A stretch of 64,000 nucleotides of DNA from Roseateles sp. XES5 (lineage in GTDB: Bacteria > Pseudomonadota > Alphaproteobacteria > Rhizobiales > Rhizobiaceae), in contig NZ_CP084752.1 in assembly GCF_020535545.1 (NCBI RefSeq), forward strand, positions 1,719,501 to 1,783,500, written 5' to 3'. The notes below the pieces were generated by a model that saw only the letters and a list, made by a program, of their open reading frames with translations, was not told the origin of the DNA and did no database searches. Both the position numbers and the translations under genes were made by a program. Below are positions 53,178 through 63,596 of this stretch, piece by piece (position 1 is the stretch's first letter; each line of letters starts with the position of its first letter).

Positions 53178-53879
53178 TCAAGCGCCAAATTTGGTCCAGA
53201 TCGCCTTGGCGCCGATCTTCGCCACCATGGCCGTATGGGCTGCACGATCCTCTTCGGAAAGACGCGGCGCCAGGGACCGTGGCCGCGCGCCAAGCGGCAG
53301 GACGACCTCCTCCTCCTCGACGATCGTCTTGCGGCCAGCCTCCGCGCTACCGAGGCCGAGCGCCGCCTGACGGCCGCCGATCATCTCGATATAGACTTCG
53401 GCGAGCAGTTCGGAGTCGAGCAAGGCACCGTGTTTGGTGCGGTGCGAATTGTCGATGCCGTAGCGTCGGCAGAGTGCATCGAGGGAGTTCGGCCCCATCG
53501 GATGCTTGCGGCGGGCGAGCGCCAACGTATCCGTCACCCGCTCGGATGCGACGGGCGGCAGGCCGAGCCGGTCGAACTCGGCATTGATGAAGCCCATGTC
53601 GAAGTTGGCATTGTGCGCCACCCAGCGGGCGTCGCCGAAAAACTCCAGGATCTCGCCTGCCACCTCGGCGAAGGGCCGCTTGTCCTTCAGGAACTCATCC
53701 GTGATGCCGTGCACCGCAAGCGCATCGGGATGAACCTTGCGGTCGCCTGGATTGACGAAGATATGCAGCGTGCGGCCGGTCGGGAAATGATTCTCCAGTT
53801 CCACGCCACCGATTTCGATGATGCGGTCGAGCTTGTTGTCGAGGCCGGTCGTTTCCGTATCGAAGATGATCTCGCGCAT
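53178..53879 (-). CDS. dnaQ: DNA polymerase III epsilon subunit (proofreading exonuclease)
   Basis: 233 residues. The 3'-5' exonuclease motifs are complete: ExoI FDTETTGLD, ExoII AHNANFDMGF and ExoIII KHGALLDSELL. A C-terminal region (RSLAPRLSEEDRAAHTAMV) should bind the alpha subunit. ATG 53879 overlaps the coaE stop (TGATG), so it is the last gene of the PPRP-maf-aroE-coaE-dnaQ run. Confidence 0.96.
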   Translation of the reverse strand: MREIIFDTETTGLDNKLDRIIEIGGVELENHFPTGRTLHIFVNPGDRKVHPDALAVHGITDEFLKDKRPFAEVAGEILEFFGDARWVAHNANFDMGFINAEFDRLGLPPVASERVTDTLALARRKHPMGPNSLDALCRRYGIDNSHRTKHGALLDSELLAEVYIEMIGGRQAALGLGSAEAGRKTIVEEEEVVLPLGARPRSLAPRLSEEDRAAHTAMVAKIGAKAIWTKFGA

Positions 53880-54469
53880 CAGGCGTCCCGTCCCGTCAAT
53901 GTTCCGATTATCTCTTTCACCTGTTCGCGCGCCGCTTCAAGCCCCCTGCCCGTATCGATGATGAAATCGGCGCGGCGGCGTTTTTCCGCATCGGGCATCT
54001 GCCGCGACAGGATGAGCGCGAACTTCTCCTCCGTCATGCCCGGTCGGGCGAGCACCCGCGCGCGCTGCGTTTCGGGGTCGCAGCTGACGACAACCACCTT
54101 GTCCACCCGGCTCTCACCGCCCGACTCGAAGAGCAGCGGAATATCGAGCAGAACGAGCGGCGTGCCATTGTTCCGTTCCCGCGCGACAAATGCGTTTTCG
54201 CGCGCCCGGACGAGCGGATGAATAATCGCTTCCAATTCGCCGAACCGTTCCGGCGATTGCGCAAGGACCGCCGACAGGGCCTTGCGATCGATGACACCAT
54301 CCTTCAGCGCCTCGGGGAATTTTTGCGCCACCGGCGCGACCGCCTCGCCGCGATAGAGATCGTGCACCGTCGCATCGGCATCGTGCACCGGTACGCCGAG
54401 ATCGTGGAACATCGCCGCGGTCGTCGACTTGCCCGTTCCGATCGATCCGGTAAGGCCGAGCACGATCAT
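53879..54469 (-). CDS. coaE: Dephospho-CoA kinase
   Basis: 196 residues. The last step of CoA synthesis. The P-loop [12 protein letters not shown] is at residues 5-16, and DIPLLFE and [17 protein letters not shown] are family motifs. ATG 54469 overlaps the aroE stop and its own stop overlaps the dnaQ start, so the three genes are tightly coupled. Confidence 0.95.
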   Translation of the reverse strand: MIVLGLTGSIGTGKSTTAAMFHDLGVPVHDADATVHDLYRGEAVAPVAQKFPEALKDGVIDRKALSAVLAQSPERFGELEAIIHPLVRARENAFVARERNNGTPLVLLDIPLLFESGGESRVDKVVVVSCDPETQRARVLARPGMTEEKFALILSRQMPDAEKRRRADFIIDTGRGLEAAREQVKEIIGTLTGRDA

Positions 54470-55326
54470 CAATGCGTCTCCATGTCCGCGAGAATCAACT
54501 GTCGCAAGGCCGCATCGACGGCCGGGCGGGCGCCGAACCATTTTTCAAAACCCGGCACCGCCTGGTGCAGCAGCATGCCGAGACCATCGACCGTGGCGAA
54601 ACCCTGTTCCTGCGCCCGACAGAGGATCGGCGTCATGAGCGGCACATAGACGATATCCGTCACGATGGCGCCGGCGGCCAGCGGGGAGAAATCGAAATCC
54701 GGCGCCGGCTCACCATCCATGCCGAGCGACGTCGTATTGACGAAAAGACCCGCTCCTGTCGAGACTTCAGCCAGCGCCGCCATGGCATGGGCATGCACCT
54801 TCGGTCCGAAGCGATCCGCCAGTTCCTGCGCCCGGGCGACCGTGCGGTTCACCACATGGATCTCGCCGACGCCGCGGTCACGCACCGCCTGGATGATGGC
54901 CCGGCTGGCGCCCCCCGCACCCAGAATGACGGCTCGACCCGTCCGGTCCCAACCGGGAGCGGCGACATCGAGATTGGCCAGGAAACCATAGCCGTCCGTG
55001 TTGGTGGCATGGAGCCTGCCGTCTTCCAGCCACAGCGTATTCGCAGCGCCAAGTTCCTCGCTCAGCGCGTCCGGCCGGTCGGCCAGCTTGAACGCCGTTT
55101 CCTTGTGCGGGATCGTGATATTGCCACCTATGAAGCCGGATTCTCCACTCTTCAATCTTAAAACGAAGCCGGCGAAATCTTCCGGCGCCACTTCCTGTCG
55201 TGTGTAGGATCCGGCCAGATCAAGCGTTTTCAGCCAATGACCATGGATCAATGGGGAGCGGGAATGTTTGACCGGATAGCCGGTGACGAACGCATTCCGG
55301 GCGAATGTTTCACGTGAATCATGCAT
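54469..55326 (-). CDS. aroE: Shikimate dehydrogenase
   Basis: 285 residues. Reduces 3-dehydroshikimate with NADPH in aromatic amino-acid synthesis. The catalytic Lys is in [11 protein letters not shown], the Asp in [10 protein letters not shown], and the NADPH loop is [13 protein letters not shown] 55326 is inside the last codons of maf. A parS-like site occupies codons 2-7, encoding HDSRETF. The gene is tightly packed between maf and coaE. Confidence 0.95.
   Translation of the reverse strand: MHDSRETFARNAFVTGYPVKHSRSPLIHGHWLKTLDLAGSYTRQEVAPEDFAGFVLRLKSGESGFIGGNITIPHKETAFKLADRPDALSEELGAANTLWLEDGRLHATNTDGYGFLANLDVAAPGWDRTGRAVILGAGGASRAIIQAVRDRGVGEIHVVNRTVARAQELADRFGPKVHAHAMAALAEVSTGAGLFVNTTSLGMDGEPAPDFDFSPLAAGAIVTDIVYVPLMTPILCRAQEQGFATVDGLGMLLHQAVPGFEKWFGARPAVDAALRQLILADMETH
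55306..55321. other. parS-like site in the start of aroE
   Basis: TGTTTCACGTGAATCA matches TGTTTCACGTGAAACA at 15 of 16 positions. It overlaps the maf stop and the first codons of aroE, about 1.5 kb to the left of the proposed oriC. Confidence 0.85.
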
Positions 55327-55918
55327 CGATGGCACCGAGGTCGCGAAGTTTAGCCAGCAACGGAAGCAGTGGCAGGCCGAGGATGGTAAAGTAGTCGCCG
55401 TCGATCCGCTCGAAAAGCTGCACGCCTTCCCCCTCCAGCTGGTAGGCGCCGACGCTGGCCAGAATCCGCGGGCCGACCCGCGCCAAATGCCGGTCGATGA
55501 AGGCGTCCGAAAGGGTTCGCATCGTCAGATGCGCGATGGAAACGTGGCTCCAGAGAACCTGATCGTCGCCGACGAGCGCAATGCCGCAGTTCAGCGAATG
55601 GGTCCGATCCGACATAGCCTGAAGGTGCCGCTTCGCCTCGGCCATATCGGCCGGCTTGTGAAACACCCGTCCCTCGAGCGACAGGGTCTGGTCCGACCCG
55701 ATGACCAGCGCGCCGGGATTGCGGGCCGCGACATCCTCAGCCTTGGCGATGGCAAGTGCTTCGGCGATAGCCTGCGGCGTGGGATTGCCCGCGGCCAGAT
55801 CTTCCTCCACCGCGCGCTCGTCGATGGCAGCCGCCTCCGCCGTGAAGGCGAGGCCGGCATTCTCCATCAGCATGCGGCGAAAGGGGCTTTGCGAGGCAAG
55901 GATCAGCGGTGGCGTCAT
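55319..55918 (-). CDS. Maf family nucleotide pyrophosphatase
   Basis: 199 residues. Hydrolyses non-standard or modified nucleoside triphosphates. [18 protein letters not shown] is the Maf signature, and the Asp in VIGSDQTL is the likely catalytic base. Two starts fit: ATG 55918, with GGAG 6 bases upstream, gives the family start [12 protein letters not shown] 55930 adds four residues. It overlaps aroE, and the PPRP gene lies 24 bases upstream. Confidence 0.92.
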   Translation of the reverse strand: MTPPLILASQSPFRRMLMENAGLAFTAEAAAIDERAVEEDLAAGNPTPQAIAEALAIAKAEDVAARNPGALVIGSDQTLSLEGRVFHKPADMAEAKRHLQAMSDRTHSLNCGIALVGDDQVLWSHVSIAHLTMRTLSDAFIDRHLARVGPRILASVGAYQLEGEGVQLFERIDGDYFTILGLPLLPLLAKLRDLGAIDA

Positions 55919-55942
55919 AGGGGTCTCCATTCCCCTTCCGGG

Positions 55943-56764
55943 TTAACGGAGCTTCGGGCGAAGAGCAACGATGGCGGCGGCCGTTTCCTCGATCGAGCGA
56001 CGGGTGACGTCGATGATCGGCCAGTTGTGGCGGGCGCAGAGGGCGCGGGCATATTTCAGCTCCTCGGAAATCTGCGCGCGGTCGATATAGTCGTCGCCGC
56101 GGAAATCCTGCGTCTGGCCGAGCACCCGGTTCTGCCGCACCTGGGCGATGCGATCCGTCGTGGCGATAAGCCCGACGATCAGCGGCCTGGTCGCATGGGC
56201 CAGCCGCTCCGGCAGCGGGACCCCGACCACGATGGGCACATTGGCGGTCTTGATGCCGCGGTTGGCAAGATAGATGCTGGTCGGCGTCTTCGAGGTCCGG
56301 CTGATGCCGACGAGAATGACATCGGCTTCATCAAGATCGGCCGGCAATTGCCCGTCGTCGTGATCCATCGTGAAATTCAGCGCCTCGATGCGCGCAAAAT
56401 ATTCCGCATTCATCACATGTTGCGCGCCGACCCGTCGCCGCGACGGCGCGCCGAGGTAGGACTGGAAAAGATCGATCACCGGCTCGAGCACCGAAACGCA
56501 GGGCACGCCCATCTCCCGGCAGCGCTGGTCGATGATATCGGAAAGTTCCCGGTCGACGATCGTATAGAGCACGATGCCCGGCGCGCCGTCGATGGCATCG
56601 AGCACAGGCATCAGCTGCTTGCGATTGCGGATCAGCGGATAGACGTGCTCGAGCGCCTGGGACGACTGGAACTGTGCCGCAGCAGCCCGGCCCGCAGCGA
56701 TGAGAGTCTCGCCCGTCGAGTCCGATATCAGGTGCAGATGGAAGTAATTTTTGGTGCTTTCCAC
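55943..56764 (-). CDS. PEP synthase/PPDK regulatory kinase-phosphorylase (DUF299, PPRP)
   Basis: 273 residues. Switches pyruvate phosphate dikinase or PEP synthase by adding or removing phosphate on a Thr. The P-loop-like motif [18 protein letters not shown] is near residues 153-170, and [10 protein letters not shown] begins the protein. GTG 56764 is preceded by GGAGG at 5 bases. As the first gene left of the proposed oriC it occupies the position known from Caulobacter and rhizobia. It heads the PPRP-maf-aroE-coaE-dnaQ run. Confidence 0.93.
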   Translation of the reverse strand: MESTKNYFHLHLISDSTGETLIAAGRAAAAQFQSSQALEHVYPLIRNRKQLMPVLDAIDGAPGIVLYTIVDRELSDIIDQRCREMGVPCVSVLEPVIDLFQSYLGAPSRRRVGAQHVMNAEYFARIEALNFTMDHDDGQLPADLDEADVILVGISRTSKTPTSIYLANRGIKTANVPIVVGVPLPERLAHATRPLIVGLIATTDRIAQVRQNRVLGQTQDFRGDDYIDRAQISEELKYARALCARHNWPIIDVTRRSIEETAAAIVALRPKLR

Positions 56765-56849
56765 AATATCCTCCGCCCCCTGTTGATGGCCCGGGACAAG
56801 TGTGAGCTAAGAACGGGCGCTGTCCTCTGGCAAGAGGATAAGTGCCGAC

Positions 56850-56858
56850 TTGTCCACA
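56850..56858 (+). promoter_or_regulatory. DnaA box 1
   Basis: TTGTCCACA, one mismatch from the TTATCCACA consensus, in the proposed oriC. Confidence 0.7.
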
Positions 56859-56892
56859 ATCGGCGATCGACGGGAAACGGATTCCGCGTGGA

Positions 56893-56901
56893 TGTGGATA
56901 A
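56893..56901 (-). promoter_or_regulatory. DnaA box 2 (perfect)
   Basis: TGTGGATAA on the plus strand, that is TTATCCACA on the minus strand, an exact match to the DnaA consensus. Confidence 0.8.
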
Positions 56902-56929
56902 GACTCATGGGAACGGCAAAGTGTCGCGC

Positions 56930-56938
56930 TTGTCCACA
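56930..56938 (+). promoter_or_regulatory. DnaA box 3
   Basis: TTGTCCACA, identical to box 1, 80 bases downstream of it. Confidence 0.7.
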
Positions 56939-57170
56939 GGCTACCCATAACAAGGCCGCTCTTAGGCTGGCCCGAATCCTTTTGATTCCAAAGATAGAAT
57001 CCGATTTTCCTCGTTTTCCGCGCAAAATGGCTTTTTGCTGCGCTACTTTTCCAGCCAACGGGCCGAGGGGAGGGAAGTTTGTGGAGAGGATTTAATCCTT
57101 GATAGTCACCGACTCTAAGAAATAGAAACCTTCTTAAAAGAGATTATTTCATTATTGGGAGAACCCCGCG

Positions 57171-58205
57171 GTGGCTGCGCAAAACCGGAAGATCGTCGAT
57201 GTCCTGGATGGGAAGACGGTTTCTCCTCCTCCCCTCTGGCTGATGCGTCAGGCCGGACGGTACCTGCCGGAATATCGCGCGACGCGCGCGGCGGCGGGAA
57301 GTTTTCTCGATCTCTGTTATTCGCCGGAGCTGGCGACGGAAGTGACGCTTCAGCCGATCCGTCGTTACGGCTTCGACGCTGCAATCCTCTTTTCCGACAT
57401 CCTCGTCATTCCCGATGCGCTGAAGCGGAATGTGCGCTTTGAGGAGGGTCATGGACCGCGTCTCGATCCAATCGACGTGGATGGTATTCTCGCTCTCCAA
57501 GGGGAAGGCGTCGCAAATCACCTCCAGCCGGTCATAGAAGCGGTTGGACGCATCCGTGCAGCCCTGCCGGGGGAAACGGCGCTGCTCGGCTTCTGTGGCG
57601 CGCCCTGGACGGTTGCGACCTATATGATCGCCGGCCATGGCACCCCGGACCAGGCGCCCGCGCGTCTCTTCGCCTATCGCGAACCGGAAGCCTTTGCCCG
57701 CCTGCTCGATATTCTCGCGGATCTCTCGGCCGATTATCTGGTCGCGCAAATCGATGCGGGCGCGGATGCTGTCCAGATCTTCGATTCCTGGGCGGGTGTA
57801 CTCGGCGAGAAGGAATTCGCCGACTATGCCGTTCGTCCGGTTCGACGGATCATCGATTCGGTGAAGAGCCGCCGGCCGCAGGCCAGGATCATCGCCTTCG
57901 CCAAGGGCGCTGGCCTGCTCCTCAAGTCCTATCGCCAGGACACGCGTGCGGATGCCATCGGCCTCGACTGGTCGGTGCCGCTGTCCTTCGCTGCCGACTT
58001 GCAGAAGGACGGTCCGGTGCAGGGCAATCTCGATCCCATGCGGGTGGTCGCCGGCGGCAAGGCGCTCGACGACGGCATCGATGCCATCCTGCAGGTGCTT
58101 GGAAACGGTCCCCTGATCTTCAATCTCGGCCATGGCATCACGCCGCAGGCCGACCCCGACAATGTCACGCGGCTTGTGGCGCGCGTGCGCGGAGAAAGCC
58201 GGTGA
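57171..58205 (+). CDS. hemE: Uroporphyrinogen decarboxylase
   Basis: 344 residues. Removes four carboxyl groups from uroporphyrinogen III in haem synthesis. [14 protein letters not shown] holds the substrate-binding Arg, [10 protein letters not shown] the catalytic Asp and [13 protein letters not shown] a second signature. GTG 57171 follows GGGAGAACC at about 8 bases. It borders the proposed oriC and overlaps hemJ by 4 bases, so haem synthesis sits directly at the origin. Confidence 0.96.
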   Translation: MAAQNRKIVDVLDGKTVSPPPLWLMRQAGRYLPEYRATRAAAGSFLDLCYSPELATEVTLQPIRRYGFDAAILFSDILVIPDALKRNVRFEEGHGPRLDPIDVDGILALQGEGVANHLQPVIEAVGRIRAALPGETALLGFCGAPWTVATYMIAGHGTPDQAPARLFAYREPEAFARLLDILADLSADYLVAQIDAGADAVQIFDSWAGVLGEKEFADYAVRPVRRIIDSVKSRRPQARIIAFAKGAGLLLKSYRQDTRADAIGLDWSVPLSFAADLQKDGPVQGNLDPMRVVAGGKALDDGIDAILQVLGNGPLIFNLGHGITPQADPDNVTRLVARVRGESR

Positions 58206-58741
58206 CCGAGAAGCAGACAGGCGAGAGCGCAGGCCGCCGCGCGCGGTTGCGGGCTGCAATCGCGCTTGCCGTCTTCGCTGTCATCGCCGGTCTCTTGATC
58301 CTCTATCCACCGGATGATCTCTATCTCTGGATCAAGGCGCTGCACATCGTCGCCGTCATCTCCTGGATGGCGGGCCTGCTCTACCTGCCGCGCCTCTTCG
58401 TCTATCACACGGACGCGCCGCCGGGTTCCGCCCAGTCGGAAACCTTCAAGGTGATGGAGGGGCGGCTCTACCGAACCATCATGCAGCCGGCCATGGGGCT
58501 TGCCTGGTTGCTCGGTCTCTACCTCGCCTGGTCGGTCTATGGTTTCCAGGGCGGTTGGCTGCACGCCAAGCTTGCCTTCGTGGTGCTCCTGAGCGGCGTG
58601 CACCAGTATTACGGCCGGGCCGTCAAGGCTTTTGCCGAGGACCGCAACACCAAAACCGGCCGTCAATGGCGCATCTGGAACGAGGCGCCCGCCCTGCTGA
58701 TGATCCTCATCGTCGTCATGGTCGTCGTCAAACCCTTCTGA
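58202..58741 (+). CDS. hemJ: Protoporphyrinogen oxidase HemJ
   Basis: 179 residues. Integral membrane enzyme for the penultimate haem step, found in many proteobacteria lacking HemG and HemY. Four helices are visible ([67 protein letters not shown]). The His in [11 protein letters not shown] and Lys in LHAKLAF are family hallmarks for haem binding and activity. GTG 58202 overlaps the hemE stop (GTGA). Confidence 0.92.
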   Translation: MTEKQTGESAGRRARLRAAIALAVFAVIAGLLILYPPDDLYLWIKALHIVAVISWMAGLLYLPRLFVYHTDAPPGSAQSETFKVMEGRLYRTIMQPAMGLAWLLGLYLAWSVYGFQGGWLHAKLAFVVLLSGVHQYYGRAVKAFAEDRNTKTGRQWRIWNEAPALLMILIVVMVVVKPF

Positions 58742-58926
58742 CCTGCCGCGACAAATCGGACGAAATTGAATCGCCCCCTTGCGAGGCGGGCCGCGAACCG
58801 CTATTTTCCGCGCATCTCATCTTCGTGGCATGTGTATTCGTTCAGTGAACTGCACCCAATCCCCGGCAGTTCCTTCCTGACCCGCACGCCTTTTTCCATC
58901 CCGACGACCACCAGCATGGACCATTC

Positions 58927-60192
58927 ATGGCCGAAATGAAGCTACAAGACCTCAAGAACAAGACTCCGACCGACCTTCTTGCTTTCGCCGAATCGCTCGA
59001 GGTCGAGAACGCGAGCACGATGCGCAAGCAGGAGCTGATGTTTGCCATCCTGAAGATGCTGGCGGCACAGGATGTCGAAATCATCGGCGAAGGCGTCGTG
59101 GAAGTGCTGCAGGACGGCTTCGGCTTCCTGCGTTCGGCCAACGCGAACTACCTGCCGGGTCCGGACGACATCTACATCTCGCCTTCGCAGATCCGCCGCT
59201 TCTCGCTGAAGACCGGCGATACGGTCGAAGGCCCGATCCGCGGCCCCAAGGAAGGCGAACGCTATTTCGCGCTCCTGAAGGTCAACACGATCAATTTCGA
59301 CGATCCGGAAAAGATCCGTCACAAGGTCCATTTCGACAACCTGACGCCGCTCTATCCCAACGAGCGCTTCAAGATGGAACTCGAGATTCCGACCTCGAAG
59401 GACCTGTCGCCGCGCATCATCGACCTGATCGCGCCCATCGGCAAAGGCCAGCGCGCCCTGATCGTCGCCCAGCCCAAGACCGGCAAGACCGAGATGATGA
59501 AGAGCATCGCGCACGCGCTGGTGGCCAATCATCCCGACTGCCATCTGATCGTGCTGCTGGTGGACGAGCGTCCGGAAGAAGTGACCGAAATGCTGCGCAC
59601 CGTGCGCGGCGAGGTCATCTCCTCCACCTTCGACGAGCCGGCCGCCCGCCACGTGCAGGTGGCCGAGATGGTGATCGAGCGCGCCAAGCGCCTGGTCGAG
59701 CTCAAGAAGGACGTGGTGATCCTGCTTGACTCCATCACCCGCCTGGCCCGTGCCTACAACAATGTGCTGCCCAGCTCCGGCAAGGTGCTGACCGGTGGCG
59801 TAGACGCCAACGCCCTGCAACGCCCCAAGCGCTTCTTCGGCGCGGCGCGCAATGTCGAGGAAGGCGGCTCGCTGACCATCATCGGCACGGCACTGATCGA
59901 CACCGGCTCCAAGATGGACGAGGTGATCTACGAGGAATTCAAGGGCACCGGCAACTGCGAAATCGTGCTCGACCGCAAGGTGGCCGACAAGCGCATCTTC
60001 CCGGCCATGGACATTCTCAAGTCCGGTACGCGCAAGGAAGACCTGCTCGTGCCGCGTCAGGATCTCCAGAAGATCTTCGTTCTGCGCCGCATCCTCGCCC
60101 CGATGGGCACCACCGATGCGATCGAGTTCCTGATCGACAAGCTGAAGCAGACCAAGAACAACGGCGATTTCTTCGAGTCGATGAACACGTAA
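58927..60192 (+). CDS. rho: Transcription termination factor Rho
   Basis: 421 residues. RNA-dependent ATPase that ends untranslated transcripts. The N-terminal RNA-binding OSB fold ([28 protein letters not shown]), P-loop [10 protein letters not shown] near residue 184, Walker [18 protein letters not shown] and the R-loop are all present. Ends are rhizobial (DFFESMNT), but about 59455-59970 uses GTG/CTG/AGC codons and residues typical of betaproteobacterial Rho ([31 protein letters not shown]); see findings. A terminator follows. The 185 bases upstream hold its promoter, in which I see no clear -35/-10. Confidence 0.96.
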   Translation: MAEMKLQDLKNKTPTDLLAFAESLEVENASTMRKQELMFAILKMLAAQDVEIIGEGVVEVLQDGFGFLRSANANYLPGPDDIYISPSQIRRFSLKTGDTVEGPIRGPKEGERYFALLKVNTINFDDPEKIRHKVHFDNLTPLYPNERFKMELEIPTSKDLSPRIIDLIAPIGKGQRALIVAQPKTGKTEMMKSIAHALVANHPDCHLIVLLVDERPEEVTEMLRTVRGEVISSTFDEPAARHVQVAEMVIERAKRLVELKKDVVILLDSITRLARAYNNVLPSSGKVLTGGVDANALQRPKRFFGAARNVEEGGSLTIIGTALIDTGSKMDEVIYEEFKGTGNCEIVLDRKVADKRIFPAMDILKSGTRKEDLLVPRQDLQKIFVLRRILAPMGTTDAIEFLIDKLKQTKNNGDFFESMNT

Positions 60193-60217
60193 TCGCCGCC
60201 TACAGCGCTGACGTTTC

Positions 60218-60247
60218 ATGGTCCCGCCGCAAGACGGGGCCATTTTT
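60218..60247 (+). terminator. Intrinsic terminator of rho
   Basis: ATGGTCCCG (60218-60226) pairs with CGGGGCCAT (60235-60243), with one G-T pair, around an 8-base loop, followed by TTTTT to 60247. Confidence 0.85.
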
Positions 60248-60260
60248 CGTTGAGGATCCG

Positions 60261-60296
60261 GATTCGATTCCAATCCGAAACGACATTGAAAGATTC
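60261..60296. promoter_or_regulatory. Cluster of three GANTC sites before mnmE
   Basis: GATTC occurs at 60261, 60266 and 60292, three CcrM methylation sites in 36 bases, 21-56 bases upstream of the mnmE start. Promoters sensitive to methylation state are known for cell-cycle genes in Caulobacter; such control of mnmE is a guess. Confidence 0.4.
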
Positions 60297-60316
60297 GTAT
60301 CCGTAACGGTAACACG

Positions 60317-61642
60317 ATGAGCAGCAAGGACACGATATTCGCCCTCTCGAGTGGGGGCCTCCCCTCGGGTGTCGCGGTTATCCGACTGAGCGGCTCCCGA
60401 TGCGCGGTCGCTCTATCGGAACTGTGCGGGCGCATTCCCGCCGCGCGCCGCGCTTCTCTTCAGTCGATTCGAGACCGCAACGGTGAGAAACTGGACGATG
60501 GACTCGTCCTCCATTTTCCTGCGCCCCATTCCTTCACGGGAGAGGATTGTGCGGAACTGCAAATTCATGGCGGTCGGGCTGTCGTAAAGGCCGTGCTCGC
60601 CGCGCTTGCCGGTATTCCTGGCCTACGCCAGGCCGAAGCCGGTGAATTCTCGCGACGCGCCTTCCTCAACGGTCGTATGGATCTTGTCGAGGTCGAGGGG
60701 CTCGCCGATCTTATTGCGGCTGAGACGGAGATGCAGCGCCGTCTTGCCGCCGAACAGGCGTCGGGTGGCCTTTCCCGCCTATACGATTCGTGGGCGAAAC
60801 GGCTGACGCACGCTCGAGCAATGATCGAAGCGGAACTCGACTTTGCGGATGAGGACGATGTGCCAGGATCCGTGGCCACGACAATCTGGGCGGATATGCA
60901 GCGTCTGACGCAAGAGATTTTTAACCATCTCGCGGAAGCCCGTATCGGTGAAATTGTCCGCGATGGTTTGAAGGTCGTGATTGCCGGCCCACCCAATGCG
61001 GGGAAATCCAGCCTTCTCAATCATCTCGCCAAACGCGACGTGGCGATTGTCACCGACGTCCCCGGCACGACGCGCGATATTCTCCATGTCGATCTCGATC
61101 TCTTGGGTTTCGCGGTGCGTCTTTACGATACAGCCGGCTTGCGCGAGACATCCGATATTGTCGAGCAGGAAGGCATTCGCCGAACTCATCTTTCCATAGC
61201 GGATGCCGACCTGGTTCTTTTGCTTTCGGATGAGGAGCATCCTGATTGGTCCCGACTTGCCGGATCGTATGATGGTCCAGTTATTCGAACCCGGACGAAA
61301 GCGGACAAGACCGAGAGCGCTTGGACGCAGGAAGGGATCGATGTTACAATCTCGGTGCGCTCCGGTGAAGGAATAGCCGCACTGCTCGACAGGATCAGCC
61401 AGTATCTTCCCGACCTGGAGACAGGCAGTGCTTTGGCTCTGCCCACGCGCGACCGGCATTCGCTCCATTTGGCTTCTGCGCGAGAGCATGTGATCCTGGC
61501 CCTTGGCGCCGACACAGCTGGCTTGGACATTCAAGCGGAGCATTTGCGACTGGCTGGTCAGGCGCTCGGGCGTGTGACGGGTCGTGTCGACGTTGAGAAT
61601 CTTCTCGACGTCATCTTTTCGGAATTTTGCATAGGCAAGTGA
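60317..61642 (+). CDS. mnmE: tRNA modification GTPase MnmE
   Basis: 441 residues. With MnmG it installs the cmnm5 group on U34 of several tRNAs. The N-terminal folate-binding domain (DTIFALSSGGLPSGVAVIRLS) precedes the G domain (P-loop GPPNAGKSSLLN, switch VPGTTRDIL, DTAGLRE), and the family-defining C-terminal CIGK is present. mnmG follows after 67 bases, with two parS sites between or overlapping the genes. Its third positions are richer in A/T than in genes further from the origin. Confidence 0.96.
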   Translation: MSSKDTIFALSSGGLPSGVAVIRLSGSRCAVALSELCGRIPAARRASLQSIRDRNGEKLDDGLVLHFPAPHSFTGEDCAELQIHGGRAVVKAVLAALAGIPGLRQAEAGEFSRRAFLNGRMDLVEVEGLADLIAAETEMQRRLAAEQASGGLSRLYDSWAKRLTHARAMIEAELDFADEDDVPGSVATTIWADMQRLTQEIFNHLAEARIGEIVRDGLKVVIAGPPNAGKSSLLNHLAKRDVAIVTDVPGTTRDILHVDLDLLGFAVRLYDTAGLRETSDIVEQEGIRRTHLSIADADLVLLLSDEEHPDWSRLAGSYDGPVIRTRTKADKTESAWTQEGIDVTISVRSGEGIAALLDRISQYLPDLETGSALALPTRDRHSLHLASAREHVILALGADTAGLDIQAEHLRLAGQALGRVTGRVDVENLLDVIFSEFCIGK

Positions 61643-61655
61643 TTCACGTGAAACA
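61640..61655. other. parS site overlapping the mnmE stop
   Basis: TGATTCACGTGAAACA, 15 of 16 matches to TGTTTCACGTGAAACA; the first three bases are the mnmE stop codon. Confidence 0.85.
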
Positions 61656-61681
61656 CTGCAACGGGAACGAGTCATTTCTGA

Positions 61682-61697
61682 CGTTTCACGTGAAACA
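61682..61697. other. parS site between mnmE and mnmG
   Basis: CGTTTCACGTGAAACA, 15 of 16 matches; the palindromic core GTTTCACGTGAAAC is perfect. It is 42 bases from the previous site. Confidence 0.9.
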
Positions 61698-61709
61698 GGC
61701 AGGTGAGCT

Positions 61710-63596
61710 ATGAGCATGAAGAACTATGATGTGGTTGTGATTGGCGGCGGCCACGCTGGCGTCGAAGCCGCCTCCGCCGCAGCTCGATTCGGAGCCGATA
61801 CGGCTCTATTGACCCATAAGGCGGCGACCATCGGCGTGATGTCTTGCAATCCCGCCATTGGCGGCCTTGGCAAGGGTCATCTCGTGCGTGAAGTCGATGC
61901 ATTGGACGGCCTGATGGGGCGTGTTGCCGACCGGGCAGGTATTCAGTTTCGCTTGCTTAATCGGCGCAAGGGACCTGCCGTTCGCGGGCCGCGCACGCAG
62001 GCGGACCGAAAGCTGTATCGCGAAGCGATGCAGGCCGAAATCGCGACCATTGCCAATCTCGACGTGATTGAGGGAGACGCCGTCGATCTCGAAGTTGATG
62101 GTGGGCACATTGCCGGCGTAGTCTTGAAAGATGGTCGGCGCGTCGCATGCCGTGCCGTGGTCATTACGACCGGGACGTTCCTGCGCGGCCTTATCCATAT
62201 CGGCAACGAAAAGATTCCCGCTGGCCGTGTCGGCGAAGAACCATCGCTGGGCCTCTCGGCAACCTTCGAGCGCCTTGGCCTTCGTCTCGGTCGATTGAAG
62301 ACCGGAACACCGGCGCGGCTGGACGGGCGGACCATTGACTGGCAATCCATCGGGCGGCAGGCTGCGGATGAGGATCCTGTCCCCTTCTCGTTCATGACGG
62401 ATCGCATCACCACGCCGCAGATCGATTGCGGCGTGACCCGCACCACGCCGGCGACCCATCGGATCATCGAGGAGAATATCGGCAAGTCCGCGATGTATTC
62501 CGGACAGATCGAGGGTGTTGGCCCACGCTACTGCCCGTCCATCGAGGACAAGATCGTTAAATTCGGCGAGCGTGACGGCCATCAGATCTTCCTGGAGCCC
62601 GAGGGTCTTGACGACCATACGGTTTATCCCAATGGCATTTCCACGTCTCTTCCCGCGGATGTGCAAGACGCCTTCATTCGAACGATTCCGGGGCTTGAAG
62701 CTGTTCGGATCCTTCAGGCGGGTTATGCCATAGAATATGACCATGTCGACCCGCGTGAGCTGGCGCCGACATTGGAAGTGAAGCGCCAGCCCGGGCTTTT
62801 CCTCGCGGGCCAGATCAACGGAACGACCGGCTACGAGGAAGCTGCTGCTCAAGGGCTCGTCGCCGGTCTCAACGCGGCGCGCCGGGCGACGGATGTTGAA
62901 GGACATGTTTTCAGTCGGACAGACAGCTATATCGGCGTCATGCTCGACGACTTGACGTCGCGCGGCGTGACCGAACCCTATCGCATGTTTACATCGCGAG
63001 CCGAGTACCGGCTGTCGCTGCGGGCTGACAATGCGGATGTGCGCTTGACCCCGCTCGGTCTGGAACTTGGCCTCGTGAGAGCTGCGCGCGCATCGCGGTT
63101 TGGGAATTGGTCGGGCGAGATGCAGGCGGTGCGCGAGACATTGCAGACCCTCAAGCTTTCCCCCAACGAAGCAGCCGTCCACGGTCTTCGCCTCAACCAG
63201 GACGGGGTTCGCCGCAGCGCATATGACCTGCTGGCCTATCCTGATATCGATTATGCGCGGCTGGTTTCGGTCTGGCCTGAGCAGCTTGGCGCCTTCTCGC
63301 CACGGGTGCGCGATGCCATCGAGATCGAGGCCGGCTATGCGGTCTATATGAACCGGCAGGAAACGGACATCGCTGAAGCCCGTCGTGAGGAAGAGCGCCG
63401 TATCCCGGATGACTTCGATTTTGGAACCCTTCCCGGCCTTTCCATCGAGCTTCGTCAGAAACTGACGGCCGCGCGGCCAGCCAACCTAGCACAAGCGGCG
63501 CGCGTCGACGGCATGACACCGGCCGCCTTGACGCTGCTTCTGGCCTATCTGAAACGCTTGCCGGCAGATCCGGCATCCCGGATTGCACACGCATGA
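61710..63596 (+). CDS. mnmG: tRNA uridine-5-carboxymethylaminomethyl modification enzyme MnmG (GidA)
   Basis: 628 residues. FAD partner of MnmE. The Rossmann motif [21 protein letters not shown] is at the N-terminus, and [20 protein letters not shown], the [12 protein letters not shown] loop and [20 protein letters not shown] follow. ATG 61710 is used; ATG 61716 gives the shorter [10 protein letters not shown] start. It overlaps rsmG by 4 bases. The family is named glucose-inhibited division for old E. coli observations. Confidence 0.96.
   Translation: MSMKNYDVVVIGGGHAGVEAASAAARFGADTALLTHKAATIGVMSCNPAIGGLGKGHLVREVDALDGLMGRVADRAGIQFRLLNRRKGPAVRGPRTQADRKLYREAMQAEIATIANLDVIEGDAVDLEVDGGHIAGVVLKDGRRVACRAVVITTGTFLRGLIHIGNEKIPAGRVGEEPSLGLSATFERLGLRLGRLKTGTPARLDGRTIDWQSIGRQAADEDPVPFSFMTDRITTPQIDCGVTRTTPATHRIIEENIGKSAMYSGQIEGVGPRYCPSIEDKIVKFGERDGHQIFLEPEGLDDHTVYPNGISTSLPADVQDAFIRTIPGLEAVRILQAGYAIEYDHVDPRELAPTLEVKRQPGLFLAGQINGTTGYEEAAAQGLVAGLNAARRATDVEGHVFSRTDSYIGVMLDDLTSRGVTEPYRMFTSRAEYRLSLRADNADVRLTPLGLELGLVRAARASRFGNWSGEMQAVRETLQTLKLSPNEAAVHGLRLNQDGVRRSAYDLLAYPDIDYARLVSVWPEQLGAFSPRVRDAIEIEAGYAVYMNRQETDIAEARREEERRIPDDFDFGTLPGLSIELRQKLTAARPANLAQAARVDGMTPAALTLLLAYLKRLPADPASRIAHA

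Larger units (their letters stand above)
56765..57170. other. Probable chromosomal replication origin (oriC)
   Basis: A 406-base gap between the PPRP gene and hemE, the place where alphaproteobacterial origins lie. It contains DnaA boxes TTGTCCACA at 56850-56858 and 56930-56938, and a perfect TTATCCACA on the minus strand at 56893-56901. Six GANTC sites (CcrM methylation) occur at 56880, 56902, 56974, 56984, 56997 and 57111, far more than the one in 256 expected by chance. An A+T-rich stretch at about 57090-57165 could be the unwinding element. The hemE promoter must also lie here. Confidence 0.82.
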
